A DNA stretch of 41,015 nucleotides, taken from assembly GCA_003241845.1 (NCBI GenBank), contig QBMN01000016.1, positions 1-41,015 on the forward strand, in the 5' to 3' direction. Under the pieces are notes generated by a model that did not search any database, was not told where the DNA came from, and saw only the letters and a list, made by a program, of their open reading frames with translations. Below, piece after piece: positions 22,576-31,515 of the stretch. The position numbers and the translations under genes are program-made. The first letter of the stretch is position 1; each line of letters begins with the position of its first letter. This stretch comes from Shackletoniella antarctica. Its GTDB lineage: Bacteria; Cyanobacteriota; Cyanobacteriia; Phormidesmidales; Phormidesmidaceae.

Positions 22576-25500
22576 CTAAACTACCTCTTCCAGCACCTTG
22601 TTGCCAGACTCGGCCTCGCCCAGCACCGTGAGAAACTGAAGCCCCATGGCCATGTAGGTGGCGCACTGGGTGGGCGGCAGCCGATAGAACGACTGCCAGG
22701 CGGCGGCTTTGTCAGCCTCGTAGGCACTGGCGCGATCGGGCTGCTGGTCGAGCCAGCCCAGGCGCACGGCGTGGCCGATCAGCACATCGAGGTAGATGTG
22801 GTCTTCAAAGTAGAGGTCGGGGTTGACCTTAAAGATCTCGCCCATCTCTCGCAGGGCTTCGAGGTTGAGGTGGCGATACTCTGGGGCCTGGATTTTGTTG
22901 AGCAGGTGGGTGATGCGGCGCTCAAAGTTTTGCTCTCCGGGGGTCATTTCCGAGAGAATGCGATCGCTGTCCAATCTATTCTTGCGGTCAAACTTATTGC
23001 CAATCACAATGCCCTTGGAGTGCTTCAGCACTTCCCACACCTGGGTGTAAAACCCCTCCGAGATGCGGGCAATCTCGCCGTCAATGATGCGCTTACGCCA
23101 CCAGTCAGTGGGCTCGGCCTCGGCAATCTCTGGCTCGACCTCGATGTCGGTGGGCAGCACCTGCCAGTTGATCGAGGTGTGGGGCTTGATGTGCAGCGAC
23201 TCGCGGCGGAACACCGACTGGTTGAGGCCATCGAACCCGGCTAGCACCTGGCGTAGGCGAGTTTTTAGTTCAAAGGGGCTGAGGTCGATCAGCTGGCCGT
23301 AGGCCTCGTCTTGGGTAATGCCCCGCTCGCGGGCCAGCTCGCTGGTGATCAACAGCAGCAGGTAGCCAATGCGCAGGGTCATCAACCCGTCGAACAGGGT
23401 AGGCTCGGCCTTGATCAAAATGCTCAGGTCGATCAAAATCTCCTGGGTGAGCACGTGGTCGCGCACGTCGTCGCCGCAGAAGGTGCGAATCTTGTCGACA
23501 ATTTCGCTGTGGCCCATGGGTTCGGTAATCAGCGATGCTTCGCTGTAGGACTTACCCACCGAAATTTGCTTTTGGCGCACCAGCAGCTCGGTCACCGCGT
23601 CTGACAGGGTGATGTCGGCCTTGCCCAGCAGCCCGGCGGCACGGCGCAGCACGCTCCACTGCTCTAGCTGGCTGGCCTTGGCGTAGACCTCATCCAGCAG
23701 GCTTTCGATGGTGACGGCGTGGCTAGGCCCGCCCAGTCCGGTGTTGAAGTCGCTGCCGTGCAGGTGCTGAAGGGTGGCCAGCAGCTCTAGCTGCTCGTAG
23801 ACGTTGCTAGACTCGCGCAGCTGCGTGAGCAGCCGCTCCAGGTCGGTTTCATTCTCCACGTCGTACTCTTCGAGCTGCGAAAGGGGGCCGTCGTGGCCCG
23901 CCTCGAAGCCCAGGTAGGCGGTCCACAGGGGCGCATAGCCTATGGAGGTGCTGCCCAGCTGGTAGCCGTTGACGTTGTCGATGCGCTCCAGGTTAGTGGT
24001 CATCATCAGCTGGTGCAGGGGGCCAAGCTTGACCGGCACGTGGTCACAGCGATCGCCCTGCAATTCCTGCATGAGCGCCATCAGTGGCGACTCATAGATC
24101 GGCTTGCGCCCCAGCTGAAACATGGCGTGGGTAAGCATCAACGTCACCGTGGGTCGCCCCGGCTCACGCCAGTGGTCGTAGATGTAGGCCAGCTCGCTGC
24201 GCATCTGGGCCACCAAAAAGTGATAGTCGAGAGTGAGGTAAAACCGCTGCTGGTCTAAGAACGACGGCAAAAACACCACCGATGCGCCCTTGATGCGAAA
24301 AATGCGAGAGGTGGTCAGGCTGCGCAGCCGCCGCACCGGGCGACCGCTAAGACTGAGCTTGTCGTTCTTGCCAATTTCAGCGTAGATCGACGACAGCTCC
24401 GCAGCCGGGAACACCTCCACCGGGGCAATCTCTTCTAGGGTTTGGGTGGGCAGGCCGTAGGTGGCCAGCTCCGTTTGCAGGGCTTTGTCTTCGGCTAAGA
24501 GGGCCACCTGCACCACCGGGTAGCGGTGATCGCCCAGGGCGCGGTACCGCCCCAGGGGGTCAATGTCGCTGGGCTTGAGCAGCCCGTCGTTGAGCAGCTG
24601 CCCCAGCAGGTAGAGACTCTGGGCCCACACCAGGGGCAGGTTGTCGTTGGGCAGGCGGATTTGGCTGCCGGGCTTGGCCCGCTCGGCCTCGATTTTCTCT
24701 TCGGGCACATAGTACAGCTCGGGCAGCAGGCCTACCCCGTCGCGATCGATCTCTAGGGCCGCCAACCGCTCTTGGTAAAAGAGAATCTGGTCTTTGTCGC
24801 CCGCAAACAGACTGTCGAGCCACAGGTAGGTAAAAAACAGCGGCCACTCGCACTCAATGTGCTCAAACTGCCGCAGCTCTTCGGGTTCGTAGTGCAGCCG
24901 GGTAGTGTCTTCGATCACCGCCTGGTGGCCGTCGCGCAAAAACCGCTTGCAGCCGTAGCGCCCCTGGAGCTTGTCGACAATCTTTTGGCGAGTTTTGCGG
25001 GCTAGCTCCGGGTCGTCGATCGCAAAGCCGGGATAGCCCACCACGTTGAGCAGCGCCGCATCGATCTCCTTAGAGCCAGATTCTCGCGGCAGCATCGACT
25101 CTAGGGTAATGCGGGCGCGGGCAATCTCGTCGGTGAGCACGTGGATGGTGGAGGCTTGCCCGCCGCGCATGCCAAACAGATTGAACCCCCGCAGCGCCTC
25201 TAGGGCCGCCTTGGCCAAACCCACGGAGCTGGCGTTTAGCTCTGGCTTGCCGTGGTTCATTTTGTTGCCCCGCTCCCAAATGCCATAGTCGGGGGTGCGG
25301 TAGGCCCGGCCAATGTAGTAGACCAGGTTTTGCACAAAATTGACTTCATCCTGGGTGAAGATGATTTGCAGCCCCGAGGCCGTCATCTGAGCCAGCATGA
25401 GCAAAAAGATCGAGGTGGCGTCGATTTGCAGGTGGCCCCACTCGTCATCGCCCACCACCGGCAGCCCGGTGCCCGTATCGTATTTAGCGTGGAGCGCTTG

Positions 25501-25833
25501 CAGCGGGTCCTGCCGTTCTTTAAAGTGCTCCACCTTCTCAGACTGGCGCAGCATGGCCTGCAAGAGGCCGCGCATCAGCTTGACCACGCTCTGCTCTAGC
25601 TCGATGGTGCGGCCCTGGTCGTCGTCGAGGTGGCGGTAGGCCAACGCCACCCCCCACACCGCCAAAATGCTAAACACGTTGTCGCGCACCCAGGCGTCGG
25701 TGTAGTCGCCGTGGATGTTGACCGCCGTGCTGGCCGGCAGGAGGCCGCTCACCGGGTGCTGCCGCGCCAAAATCACGGTTTTGACCTGGCTGTAGTAGCG
25801 ATCAAGCTGCTCTTGAAGGGCGGCTGAAGACAT
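22576..25833 (-). CDS. GH15 / phosphorylase-kinase alpha-beta-like protein
   Basis: A 1,085-residue protein whose N-terminal half matches glycoside hydrolase family 15 / phosphorylase b kinase regulatory-subunit (alpha/alpha)6-barrel sequences: Ile-His-Gly-Asp-Tyr-Thr-Asp-Ala-Trp-Val-Arg-Asp, Gly-Asp-Asp-Glu-Trp-Gly-His-Leu-Gln-Ile-Asp-Ala, Trp-Glu-Arg-Gly-Asn-Lys and Leu-Trp-Ala-Gln-Ser-Leu-Tyr. The C-terminal third is helical and resembles the rest of the kinase-subunit family. Cyanobacteria carry such long proteins without a phosphorylase kinase; glucan binding or hydrolysis is plausible but unproven. ATG at 25833 is preferred to TTG at 25845. The large antisense frames are shadows. Confidence 0.88.
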   Translation of the reverse strand: MSSAALQEQLDRYYSQVKTVILARQHPVSGLLPASTAVNIHGDYTDAWVRDNVFSILAVWGVALAYRHLDDDQGRTIELEQSVVKLMRGLLQAMLRQSEKVEHFKERQDPLQALHAKYDTGTGLPVVGDDEWGHLQIDATSIFLLMLAQMTASGLQIIFTQDEVNFVQNLVYYIGRAYRTPDYGIWERGNKMNHGKPELNASSVGLAKAALEALRGFNLFGMRGGQASTIHVLTDEIARARITLESMLPRESGSKEIDAALLNVVGYPGFAIDDPELARKTRQKIVDKLQGRYGCKRFLRDGHQAVIEDTTRLHYEPEELRQFEHIECEWPLFFTYLWLDSLFAGDKDQILFYQERLAALEIDRDGVGLLPELYYVPEEKIEAERAKPGSQIRLPNDNLPLVWAQSLYLLGQLLNDGLLKPSDIDPLGRYRALGDHRYPVVQVALLAEDKALQTELATYGLPTQTLEEIAPVEVFPAAELSSIYAEIGKNDKLSLSGRPVRRLRSLTTSRIFRIKGASVVFLPSFLDQQRFYLTLDYHFLVAQMRSELAYIYDHWREPGRPTVTLMLTHAMFQLGRKPIYESPLMALMQELQGDRCDHVPVKLGPLHQLMMTTNLERIDNVNGYQLGSTSIGYAPLWTAYLGFEAGHDGPLSQLEEYDVENETDLERLLTQLRESSNVYEQLELLATLQHLHGSDFNTGLGGPSHAVTIESLLDEVYAKASQLEQWSVLRRAAGLLGKADITLSDAVTELLVRQKQISVGKSYSEASLITEPMGHSEIVDKIRTFCGDDVRDHVLTQEILIDLSILIKAEPTLFDGLMTLRIGYLLLLITSELARERGITQDEAYGQLIDLSPFELKTRLRQVLAGFDGLNQSVFRRESLHIKPHTSINWQVLPTDIEVEPEIAEAEPTDWWRKRIIDGEIARISEGFYTQVWEVLKHSKGIVIGNKFDRKNRLDSDRILSEMTPGEQNFERRITHLLNKIQAPEYRHLNLEALREMGEIFKVNPDLYFEDHIYLDVLIGHAVRLGWLDQQPDRASAYEADKAAAWQSFYRLPPTQCATYMAMGLQFLTVLGEAESGNKVLEEVV

Positions 25834-26071
25834 AGGCGATGGCAAGGGGAACGACAGGGGAGGAAATTAATCGGGTTTTAACCTACTCTACGGGCGATCG
25901 GCTAGATAGTAGTCACGGAGATTACAGAATTCTGATAGTTGAGCATGGGGCATTGCTAAGCAGAAGTCTGAACTGCGCCCTCTAACTTTGATTGGGCGCA
26001 AATTCATAGGGCACCGTATATTCCCCCTGTCAGCCCTCTTAAGATGAGAGAAAACCAGCATGGTATTACCA

Positions 26072-26506
26072 ATGCCAACCACCACTCTCTACAAGCAAGA
26101 CTTTTACGCCTGGACTCAGCGTCAAGCTGAACTGCTGCGTGCGGGTCAGCTCAGGGAACTCGACATTGAGAACTTAATTGAGGAGATCGAATCATTGGGG
26201 CGGCAAGAGCGGCAGGAGTTGCGCAATCGATTGGGGGTGCTGGTGGGGCATCTGCTCAAGTGGTACTACCAGCCCGAGGCTCGCTCCAAAAGCTGGGTCT
26301 ACACTATCAAAGAGCAACGCCAAGAGATTCGGCGTCACCTCAAAGAAAACCCTAGCTTGAAGCCCTACTTAAGCGAGGCGATCGCGGTGGGTTACGAGAA
26401 GGGGCTAAACCTGGTGGGCCAAGAAACACCGCTTGACCCTAAAAGTCTGCCTCAGTCCTGCCCGTTCTCTGAGACAGATCTCTTTGCAGCACCCATAGAT
26501 TGGTAG
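26072..26506 (+). CDS. DUF29 family protein
   Basis: A 144-residue DUF29 protein with Leu-Tyr-Lys-Gln-Asp-Phe-Tyr-Ala-Trp near the N-terminus, then Asp-Ile-Glu-Asn-Leu-Ile-Glu-Glu-Ile-Glu-Ser-Leu-Gly and a helical His-Leu-Leu-Lys-Trp segment. I chose ATG 26072 because it puts the conserved Thr-Leu-Tyr-Lys-Gln-Asp close to the start; ATG 26060 would add four residues. It is a diverged paralogue of 12387-12845. A 78-bp inverted-end repeat begins just after its stop. Function of DUF29 is unknown. Confidence 0.9.
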   Translation: MPTTTLYKQDFYAWTQRQAELLRAGQLRELDIENLIEEIESLGRQERQELRNRLGVLVGHLLKWYYQPEARSKSWVYTIKEQRQEIRRHLKENPSLKPYLSEAIAVGYEKGLNLVGQETPLDPKSLPQSCPFSETDLFAAPIDW

Positions 26507-26508
26507 TT

Positions 26509-26586
26509 GTAGATTGGGTGGCGCGCCAGCAGAACCCAACGAAGCCAGATCTGTCGTTGGGTGACACTTCGTTTTACCCAACCTAC
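26509..26586. repeat. 78-bp inverted-end repeat
   Basis: It starts GTAGATTGGGT and ends ACCCAACCTAC, inverted over 11 bp with one mismatch, and has inner CCCAACGA / TCGTTGGG arms. The string resembles widespread bacterial intergenic repeats of the TTGGGT...ACCCAACCTAC type. It sits between converging genes and could also form a terminator-like fold. Confidence 0.7.
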
Positions 26587-26607
26587 GATTTGCTTAATAA
26601 CTAAGCT

Positions 26608-27510
26608 TTAAGACAGCGTGCCTAGCCAGTCTACCAGCAGCGGGTTGACCACCTCGGGGCGCTCGTCGTGGGGGCAGTGGCCGGTATTGGCGATGCTGTG
26701 GAAGGTGACTAGGCCGGGGCGAGCTACTTCTTCGGCCAGCTTGCGGTAGATCTCGGCCCCTTTAATCGGCGTCCAGGGGTCGTCTTCGCCCCAGAGCACC
26801 AGCAGGGGCTGGGTAATGTGGGGCAGCAGGTCGTCGGGCTTTGGCCCCGGCGGCGCGGTGACAATGGAGGCAAACACCTTCTGCGCCGTGGGCTTGCAGG
26901 CGGGGGTGTAGATCATCTCGATCAGCTCGTCGGTGATAGCGGCGCGATCGCTGTAGACCTGCTGAAGCGAGCTGCGAATGCGGCCCTTGCGGCGCACCTG
27001 GTTAAACACCAGTGGCCCCACCCTGGGCGAACTCACCAGCCAGGTAAAAGCCCCCATCACCCAGGTCAGCGGCGGGTAAAGCTCTTCGGGGCGGTGGTTG
27101 AGGCCCCCAGCGCAGTTGAGCACGGCCCCGGCTTTGGCCTTGTCGGGATGGTTGGCCAGCATCATTAGCGTCAGCAGCCCGCCGATGGAGTTGCCCACAA
27201 ACACCGCCGGGGTGTTGATGAACTCGGTCCAGAAGTCGGCCAGCAGGTCTTGCCAGAGGTCGAGGGTGTAGGATAGCTCGGGCTGATCGGAGTCGCCAAA
27301 GCCCAGCAGGTCGATCGCATAGACCCGATGCCCCGCCGCCGCCAGAGCCGGAATATTCTTGCGCCAGTGGCCCAGGGAAGCGCCAAAGCCGTGGATGAGA
27401 ACGATGGGGGTGCCTTCGCCCGCTACGGCGTAGGCGATCGCATGACCGCGCCAAATCCAGGTGTGCTTTTGTAGCGATGCCAGCGACAGAGAAACCAGTT
27501 CAGCGACCAT
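26608..27510 (-). CDS. Alpha/beta-fold hydrolase
   Basis: A 300-residue alpha/beta-hydrolase of the HOTHEAD/epoxide-hydrolase-like shape, close to cyanobacterial and plastid hydrolases that include pheophytinase-like enzymes. Visible are the oxyanion motif His-Gly-Phe-Gly-Ala-Ser-Leu-Gly-His-Trp near 40-49, the nucleophile elbow Val-Gly-Asn-Ser-Ile-Gly-Gly near 105-111, Asp in Gly-Glu-Asp-Asp-Pro-Trp-Thr-Pro and His in Gly-His-Cys-Pro-His-Asp-Glu-Arg-Pro. The triad is complete. A chlorophyll-related substrate is only a guess from resemblance. It is monocistronic, starting at ATG 27510. Confidence 0.9.
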   Translation of the reverse strand: MVAELVSLSLASLQKHTWIWRGHAIAYAVAGEGTPIVLIHGFGASLGHWRKNIPALAAAGHRVYAIDLLGFGDSDQPELSYTLDLWQDLLADFWTEFINTPAVFVGNSIGGLLTLMMLANHPDKAKAGAVLNCAGGLNHRPEELYPPLTWVMGAFTWLVSSPRVGPLVFNQVRRKGRIRSSLQQVYSDRAAITDELIEMIYTPACKPTAQKVFASIVTAPPGPKPDDLLPHITQPLLVLWGEDDPWTPIKGAEIYRKLAEEVARPGLVTFHSIANTGHCPHDERPEVVNPLLVDWLGTLS

Positions 27511-27683
27511 GACCAGAGATGTAACGACATGTAACTTCTCTATGATACAGGGTTAGCCTGAGTCGCTTGAACCATGCAGTCGGCAACCGATACCAGCGGT
27601 GTGCCCCAGCGCGGCCACTCAGCTATTCCAAAACAAGACCCTGAACCGGGCGCTCTGGGGCGCTCTGGAGGCTAATGAATTTT

Positions 27684-27941
27684 CTACAGCTCACTGGGCG
27701 TATCGGGGGCGACCTCAATACCGGGGGCTGGATGCCATGGAGCAGACGGCTCATCGTCTAAATCTGAGAGACCGTCGATGGTCACATTCATCTCGCTACA
27801 GGCCGACTTCAGCGCCGACTGGAATTGGGCTGTGTCGGTGCCGTAGCCGCAGCGCTCGGCGGCGATCGCCACGCCGCCGCTAGCATTTGCCCTTGCACAA
27901 TCCACCAAAATCACACCGGTCAGCGGAGATGAGCTAGCCAT
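27684..27941 (-). CDS. Small conserved cyanobacterial protein
   Basis: An 85-residue protein opening Met-Ala-Ser-Ser-Ser-Pro-Leu-Thr-Gly-Val-x-Leu-Val-Asp-Cys-Ala-x-Ala-Asn-Ala, then Gly-Val-Ala-x-Ala-Ala-x-x-Cys-Gly-Tyr-Gly and Cys-Ser-Glu-Met. From memory this layout, with a Cys near 15 and Cys-Gly-Tyr-Gly near 31-34, occurs in small hypothetical proteins across cyanobacteria. No signal peptide or transmembrane helix. The C-terminal 25 residues are Asp/Pro-rich and look disordered. Function unknown. It is divergent from dps. Confidence 0.72.
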   Translation of the reverse strand: MASSSPLTGVILVDCARANASGGVAIAAERCGYGTDTAQFQSALKSACSEMNVTIDGLSDLDDEPSAPWHPAPGIEVAPDTPSEL

Positions 27942-28140
27942 AGTGCAGACCTCTATAACATCTGGCTGCTAAGTTACCCATCGACGGCCCGTCTGTGCAT
28001 CTAGCTAACGAAAGACCTACAACCCGAAACCAATCTAAAGGCAGAACCTTTCACGCCGCTATTTCACGCAGAAGACAGATGGGTTATTGAATAATTTGCG
28101 GTTAGATGTAACAGAACGCCATGGGAAATAACTGAAGCAT

Positions 28141-28677
28141 ATGAGTATTAACATTGGTCTGTCTGAAAAGGAACGCCAAGGCGTGGTTGACATTCTCAAC
28201 AACGTTTTAGCTGACGCCTACCTGCTGCTGATCAAAACCAAAAAGTATCACTGGGACGTCATTGGGCCTCAGTTTCGCACTCTTCACCAGCTGTGGGAAG
28301 AGCACTACGAGGCTCTTACCATCAGCATTGACGCGATCGCTGAGCGAGTGCGTATGCTCAACGGTTATCCCCTCGGCACCGCCGCCGCTTTTATCAAGCA
28401 CGCCTCTATTAAAGAGCATTCTGGCGATCTGCCCAGCGCCCAAGAGATGGTGCAGCGGCTGGTGGTCGATCACGAGCAGGTGATTCGCAATGTGCGCGGG
28501 TACATTGAACAAACTTCTGAAGAATTTAAGGATGAAGGCACCGCTGACTTTCTAACCGGCCTCATGCAAGAGCATGAAGAAATGGCCTGGATGCTGCGAT
28601 CTTTTCTCGACGGCGAAGCCTTTGAATCTAGCGGCAAGCGCGACAAAGAGCTAGTCTCTAAAGGCTCTAGAAAGTAG
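28141..28677 (+). CDS. dps: Dps-family ferritin-like protein
   Basis: A 178-residue Dps protein: a dodecameric iron-storage and oxidative-stress protein that oxidises ferrous iron with peroxide. The inter-subunit ferroxidase ligands fit exactly by spacing: His37 (Tyr-His-Trp), His49 (Thr-Leu-His), Asp64 and Glu68. The C-terminal tail is rich in Lys/Arg/Ser and might contact DNA, as in some Dps proteins. The FutC iron-type ATPase gene is about 4 kb away and is not in the same operon. It ends before a strong bidirectional terminator shared with the converging radical SAM gene. Confidence 0.95.
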   Translation: MSINIGLSEKERQGVVDILNNVLADAYLLLIKTKKYHWDVIGPQFRTLHQLWEEHYEALTISIDAIAERVRMLNGYPLGTAAAFIKHASIKEHSGDLPSAQEMVQRLVVDHEQVIRNVRGYIEQTSEEFKDEGTADFLTGLMQEHEEMAWMLRSFLDGEAFESSGKRDKELVSKGSRK

Positions 28678-28715
28678 CGCTTAGTGCGGCTTTAGCTGGT
28701 ACGCCAGTTCAGCAT

Positions 28716-28765
28716 AAAAATACCCCACCCACTGCCTTTTGTTAGCCTGTGGGTGGGGTATTTTT
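28716..28765. terminator. Bidirectional intrinsic terminator
   Basis: A perfect 17-bp stem (AAAAATACCCCACCCAC pairing with its complement at 28749-28765) encloses a 16-base loop. The GC core flanked by A and T runs makes it T-tailed on both strands, serving dps from the left and the radical SAM gene from the right. Confidence 0.92.
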
Positions 28766-28798
28766 ATGGCCACCCCGAGAGATAGCTCTGCGGACAGT

Positions 28799-30412
28799 TT
28801 AAGCGGTCACCGCAGCCAAGGGGCGGCGATCGCCCTCCCCAATCGGCGCACTCAGAGCTTCTTCCAGCGGCGCGAGACCCAGGCGTTCCTCAAGAATATC
28901 CATCACCTCGCGGCCAAAGTCATCGGGGTTGCGCTGCCACGCTTCCAGACACACCTCGCCAAAAAACGACCCCAGGGGTTCCGGGTTCCACAGCAGCTTT
29001 TTCGACACCCAGGGCAGGTGAATATCGAGGGGGTTATAGTCGCGCTTGAGCATGTTCTTCTCAAAGGCGTACTCTTCTAGGTGGGTGTGGGGCTGAAGGC
29101 CAATGAAGAAGATCGCAGGCTCTACCTTGTCGCGGCCAAACACCGACTCTAGGGCACGATGGTAGGCCACGGTCTGGCGAATGGTTTCGGGCCGCTCGTC
29201 AATCACATTAAAGGAGTAGTTGACCGACACCAGGTCGTTAAACCCGGCGGCCTTGAGATCTTTGCAATTTTGCAGCACCGTCCGCAGGTTATAGCCCATA
29301 CGCATTTTGCGCACCAGTTCTTGGGAGCCGCTGGTGATGCCGATCTCAAAATAGTTCATGCCGGTGTCGGCCATCAGCTTACAGAGCTGCGGCGTCAGGT
29401 TGTCGGCGCGAATGTAGGCCGCCCAGTGAATGTCGGTCATGCCCGCTTCGAGAATTTTCTCCAGCAGTTCTTCGGCATCCTTCATAAAGCGGCGGGCGGG
29501 AATGAACTGGGCATCGGTAAACCAGAAGTTGCGCACGCCGCGCTTGTAGAGCTGCTGCATTTCGGCCACCACCTCTGCGGCGGGGTTGATGCGCACCTGC
29601 TTGCCCTCAACCACGGTGTAGATGCAGTAGCAGCAGTTGTGGGGGCAGCCCCGCTTGGTCTGCACACCCACATAGAAATCTTGATCTTGCAGGTAGTAGT
29701 CAAATTCGGGCCAGATGGCCTCGATGTAGTCGTAGTTGCAGGCCGTTTTTTCGAGGGGCGCAGGCTCTTCGTGGATCAGGCGATCGCGCGGTGTGGTCTC
29801 CCCGGCGATATAGCAGCGCTGGTCAGAGAAATCTTCTCCCCGCAAAATCCGCTCCAGCAGCATTTCCCCTTCGCCCACAGAAATAATCGTGCCCTGGGGC
29901 AGGCGGTTGTGCATCTGCTCATAGAACACACTCACTGCGCCACCGCCCACTACGGTGGTGACATTTTTGCTGTAGCGCTGGGCGCGCTTAAAACCGCGCT
30001 TGATGAGGCCCTGGTTGCGCCATAGCTCGGCCAGGTAGGTGGTGGCCATGCGTAGACCGCCCAGGGCACCGCGCGCCTTGAGCCACAGGTTGCGGGCGTA
30101 GAAAAACTCAAAGGCATTTTGCAGCGGGTTGCCGCCGCGCCCGCCCACAGGTGCAAAAATCTGAATATCCCGCCAGGAGAACACCAGCAGGGTGGGCTTA
30201 AAGTCGTCAATGCAGCGGTCTAGGGCAGCTCCATAGTCGAGGGGCGGCACCGCCCCCAGGTCAAAAATGCACTGTTCTAGTTCAGGGAACAGCTTGTGCA
30301 CGTGGTCGGCTAAATACACGACCCCAATGGGGAAGATCGGGTTGCAGGGCAGCCGCACGTAGAGCACACGGGCCTGACTGACGGTGGCCTGACCGATGGT
30401 GTTAAGAGGCAT
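28799..30412 (-). CDS. B12-binding-type radical SAM protein
   Basis: A 537-residue radical SAM enzyme. The N-terminal 200 residues look like a cobalamin-binding Rossmann fold (Arg-Val-Leu-Tyr-Val-Arg-Leu-Pro, Val-Val-Gly-Gly-Gly-Ala-Val, Gly-Glu-Gly-Glu). The cluster motif Cys256-x3-Cys260-x2-Cys263 follows in Arg-Gly-Cys-Pro-His-Asn-Cys, then the SAM-binding stretch Phe-Trp-Phe-Thr-Asp-Ala-Gln and Phe-Glu-Ile-Gly-Ile-Thr-Ser-Gly. The family is conserved in cyanobacteria and, from memory, is annotated as linked to photosystem II high-light acclimation; the reaction is not established. The classic cobalamin His motif is not evident. It is monocistronic and converges with dps. Confidence 0.88.
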   Translation of the reverse strand: MPLNTIGQATVSQARVLYVRLPCNPIFPIGVVYLADHVHKLFPELEQCIFDLGAVPPLDYGAALDRCIDDFKPTLLVFSWRDIQIFAPVGGRGGNPLQNAFEFFYARNLWLKARGALGGLRMATTYLAELWRNQGLIKRGFKRAQRYSKNVTTVVGGGAVSVFYEQMHNRLPQGTIISVGEGEMLLERILRGEDFSDQRCYIAGETTPRDRLIHEEPAPLEKTACNYDYIEAIWPEFDYYLQDQDFYVGVQTKRGCPHNCCYCIYTVVEGKQVRINPAAEVVAEMQQLYKRGVRNFWFTDAQFIPARRFMKDAEELLEKILEAGMTDIHWAAYIRADNLTPQLCKLMADTGMNYFEIGITSGSQELVRKMRMGYNLRTVLQNCKDLKAAGFNDLVSVNYSFNVIDERPETIRQTVAYHRALESVFGRDKVEPAIFFIGLQPHTHLEEYAFEKNMLKRDYNPLDIHLPWVSKKLLWNPEPLGSFFGEVCLEAWQRNPDDFGREVMDILEERLGLAPLEEALSAPIGEGDRRPLAAVTA

Positions 30413-31005
30413 TATTCTCAGGCTTGATATGTATGTTTACGATAGCACCGTCCCTCTGCTGGGGCTGGGGGAGACACAAATCTCTCCCCCGTGAGGGCTC
30501 TCTCCGGTCACGTCTTTTCCCCCATGACTACCCCATGACTGTGGGTATGGCTCCAGATTTAAGGACAATTCTAGCAACGAAAATACCCAAGAATTTTGCC
30601 GCCTTCAAAGGGCGCAGGCTCTGCGCCCCTACTGGTGGTACTTTCTTGCCTGGAGACCTCCTAGCGCTGGGGCTATAGACCTCACTCCATCGGCGTGGTG
30701 CCCTGCCTTCAGAGGGTGGAGCATCTGAAACAGTCGGGGGCATCCACAGAAAGCCATAAAACTCTCTAGCCGTGGTATAAAAGCATAGTTAGCAGCCATC
30801 CACATCGGCTATGGAGAGTAGATGGCCTAAGAAATTGCCTCAGGCTGGGGCCAGTGCCAGACCTGATCCAAGCTTGAAGCAATATATCTGAATATTTCGA
30901 ATAGTTAAGGTGTTGTGAGGGTTGGTAGTCGCCTTTACAACAGCTGGGGATCGCGAGGTGTTAGGCTTTGCGCAGTGATTCTTGCAGTATTGCCGTAAAG
31001 CATCA
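30413..31005. other. Divergent intergenic region with repeat D copy 2
   Basis: About 590 bp between divergent genes. It carries the dispersed repeat at 30562-30662 and, near 30795-30826, a short GCCATC/GATGGC inverted pair. I see no gene; promoters for the radical SAM gene and the DUF1830 gene should lie here. Confidence 0.45.
30562..30662 (+). repeat. About 100-bp dispersed repeat, copy 2
   Basis: Homologous to 14894-14997 in the same orientation, with the central GGCGCAGGCTCTGCGCC palindrome intact. It is non-coding. Confidence 0.85.
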
Positions 31006-31368
31006 ATGGCACAAATCCTTGATCCCCTTCCTTTCGACGGGCAGAGCCAGATCCTCTGTTGCTACATCAATGCCACCAGTAAGATTCAGGTTGCCCGCAT
31101 TACCAACGTGTCTGATTGGTACTTTGAGCGGGTGGTCTTTCCGGGGCAGCGACTGCTCTTTGAAACTATTCCAAGGGCAATTTTAGAAATTCACACCGGC
31201 ATGATGGCCAGCTCCATTCTGTCTGACAGCATCCCCTGTGTGCAGCTTGAGGTTGAGGCAGCTGAGCCATCGGTTTTTGAGCCGGCCTCAGGCGCTGAGC
31301 TTGAGGCGAGCAGTGCGACTGAGGCTTTAGACGATGCGGCGGCGATCGCCGTTTCTCCCGCTAGTTAG
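31006..31368 (+). CDS. DUF1830 family protein
   Basis: A 120-residue protein. The first 75 residues match the cyanobacterial DUF1830 family (Gln-Ile-Leu-Cys-Cys-Tyr-Ile-Asn-Ala-Thr, Ile-Thr-Asn-Val, Trp-Tyr-Phe-Glu-Arg-Val-Val-Phe-Pro-Gly-Gln-Arg-Leu-x-Phe-Glu and a C-terminal Ser-Ile-Leu-Ser-Asp-Ser-Ile-Pro-Cys). The remaining tail is acidic and Ala/Ser-rich, probably disordered. ATG 31006 is the start that gives the family N-terminus; the frame extends further upstream without support. DUF1830 function is unknown. Confidence 0.9.
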   Translation: MAQILDPLPFDGQSQILCCYINATSKIQVARITNVSDWYFERVVFPGQRLLFETIPRAILEIHTGMMASSILSDSIPCVQLEVEAAEPSVFEPASGAELEASSATEALDDAAAIAVSPAS

Positions 31369-31515
31369 GCTGCTACATTGGTGGTCTAGCCCCAGGGCAC
31401 CCCGGTCATGGTTGATGCTGGTTACAGCATGGTAAAGGTAGGTAGCCTACCTCCTGTAGGTCATCGGGCCATAGGTCATCGGGGCGCTGCTGGTGATGGA
31501 CATTTAGGAGAGACG

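Noticed and set aside
22456-23244. 262-codon plus-strand open frame
   Set aside because: It is antisense to the GH15-like gene's 3' part, has no domain, and its length is explained by the GC-rich codon usage of the real gene.
29159-30025. 288-codon plus-strand open frame
   Set aside because: Antisense to the radical SAM gene, whose cluster motif and conservation are clear; the composition of the antisense frame is unlike a real protein.
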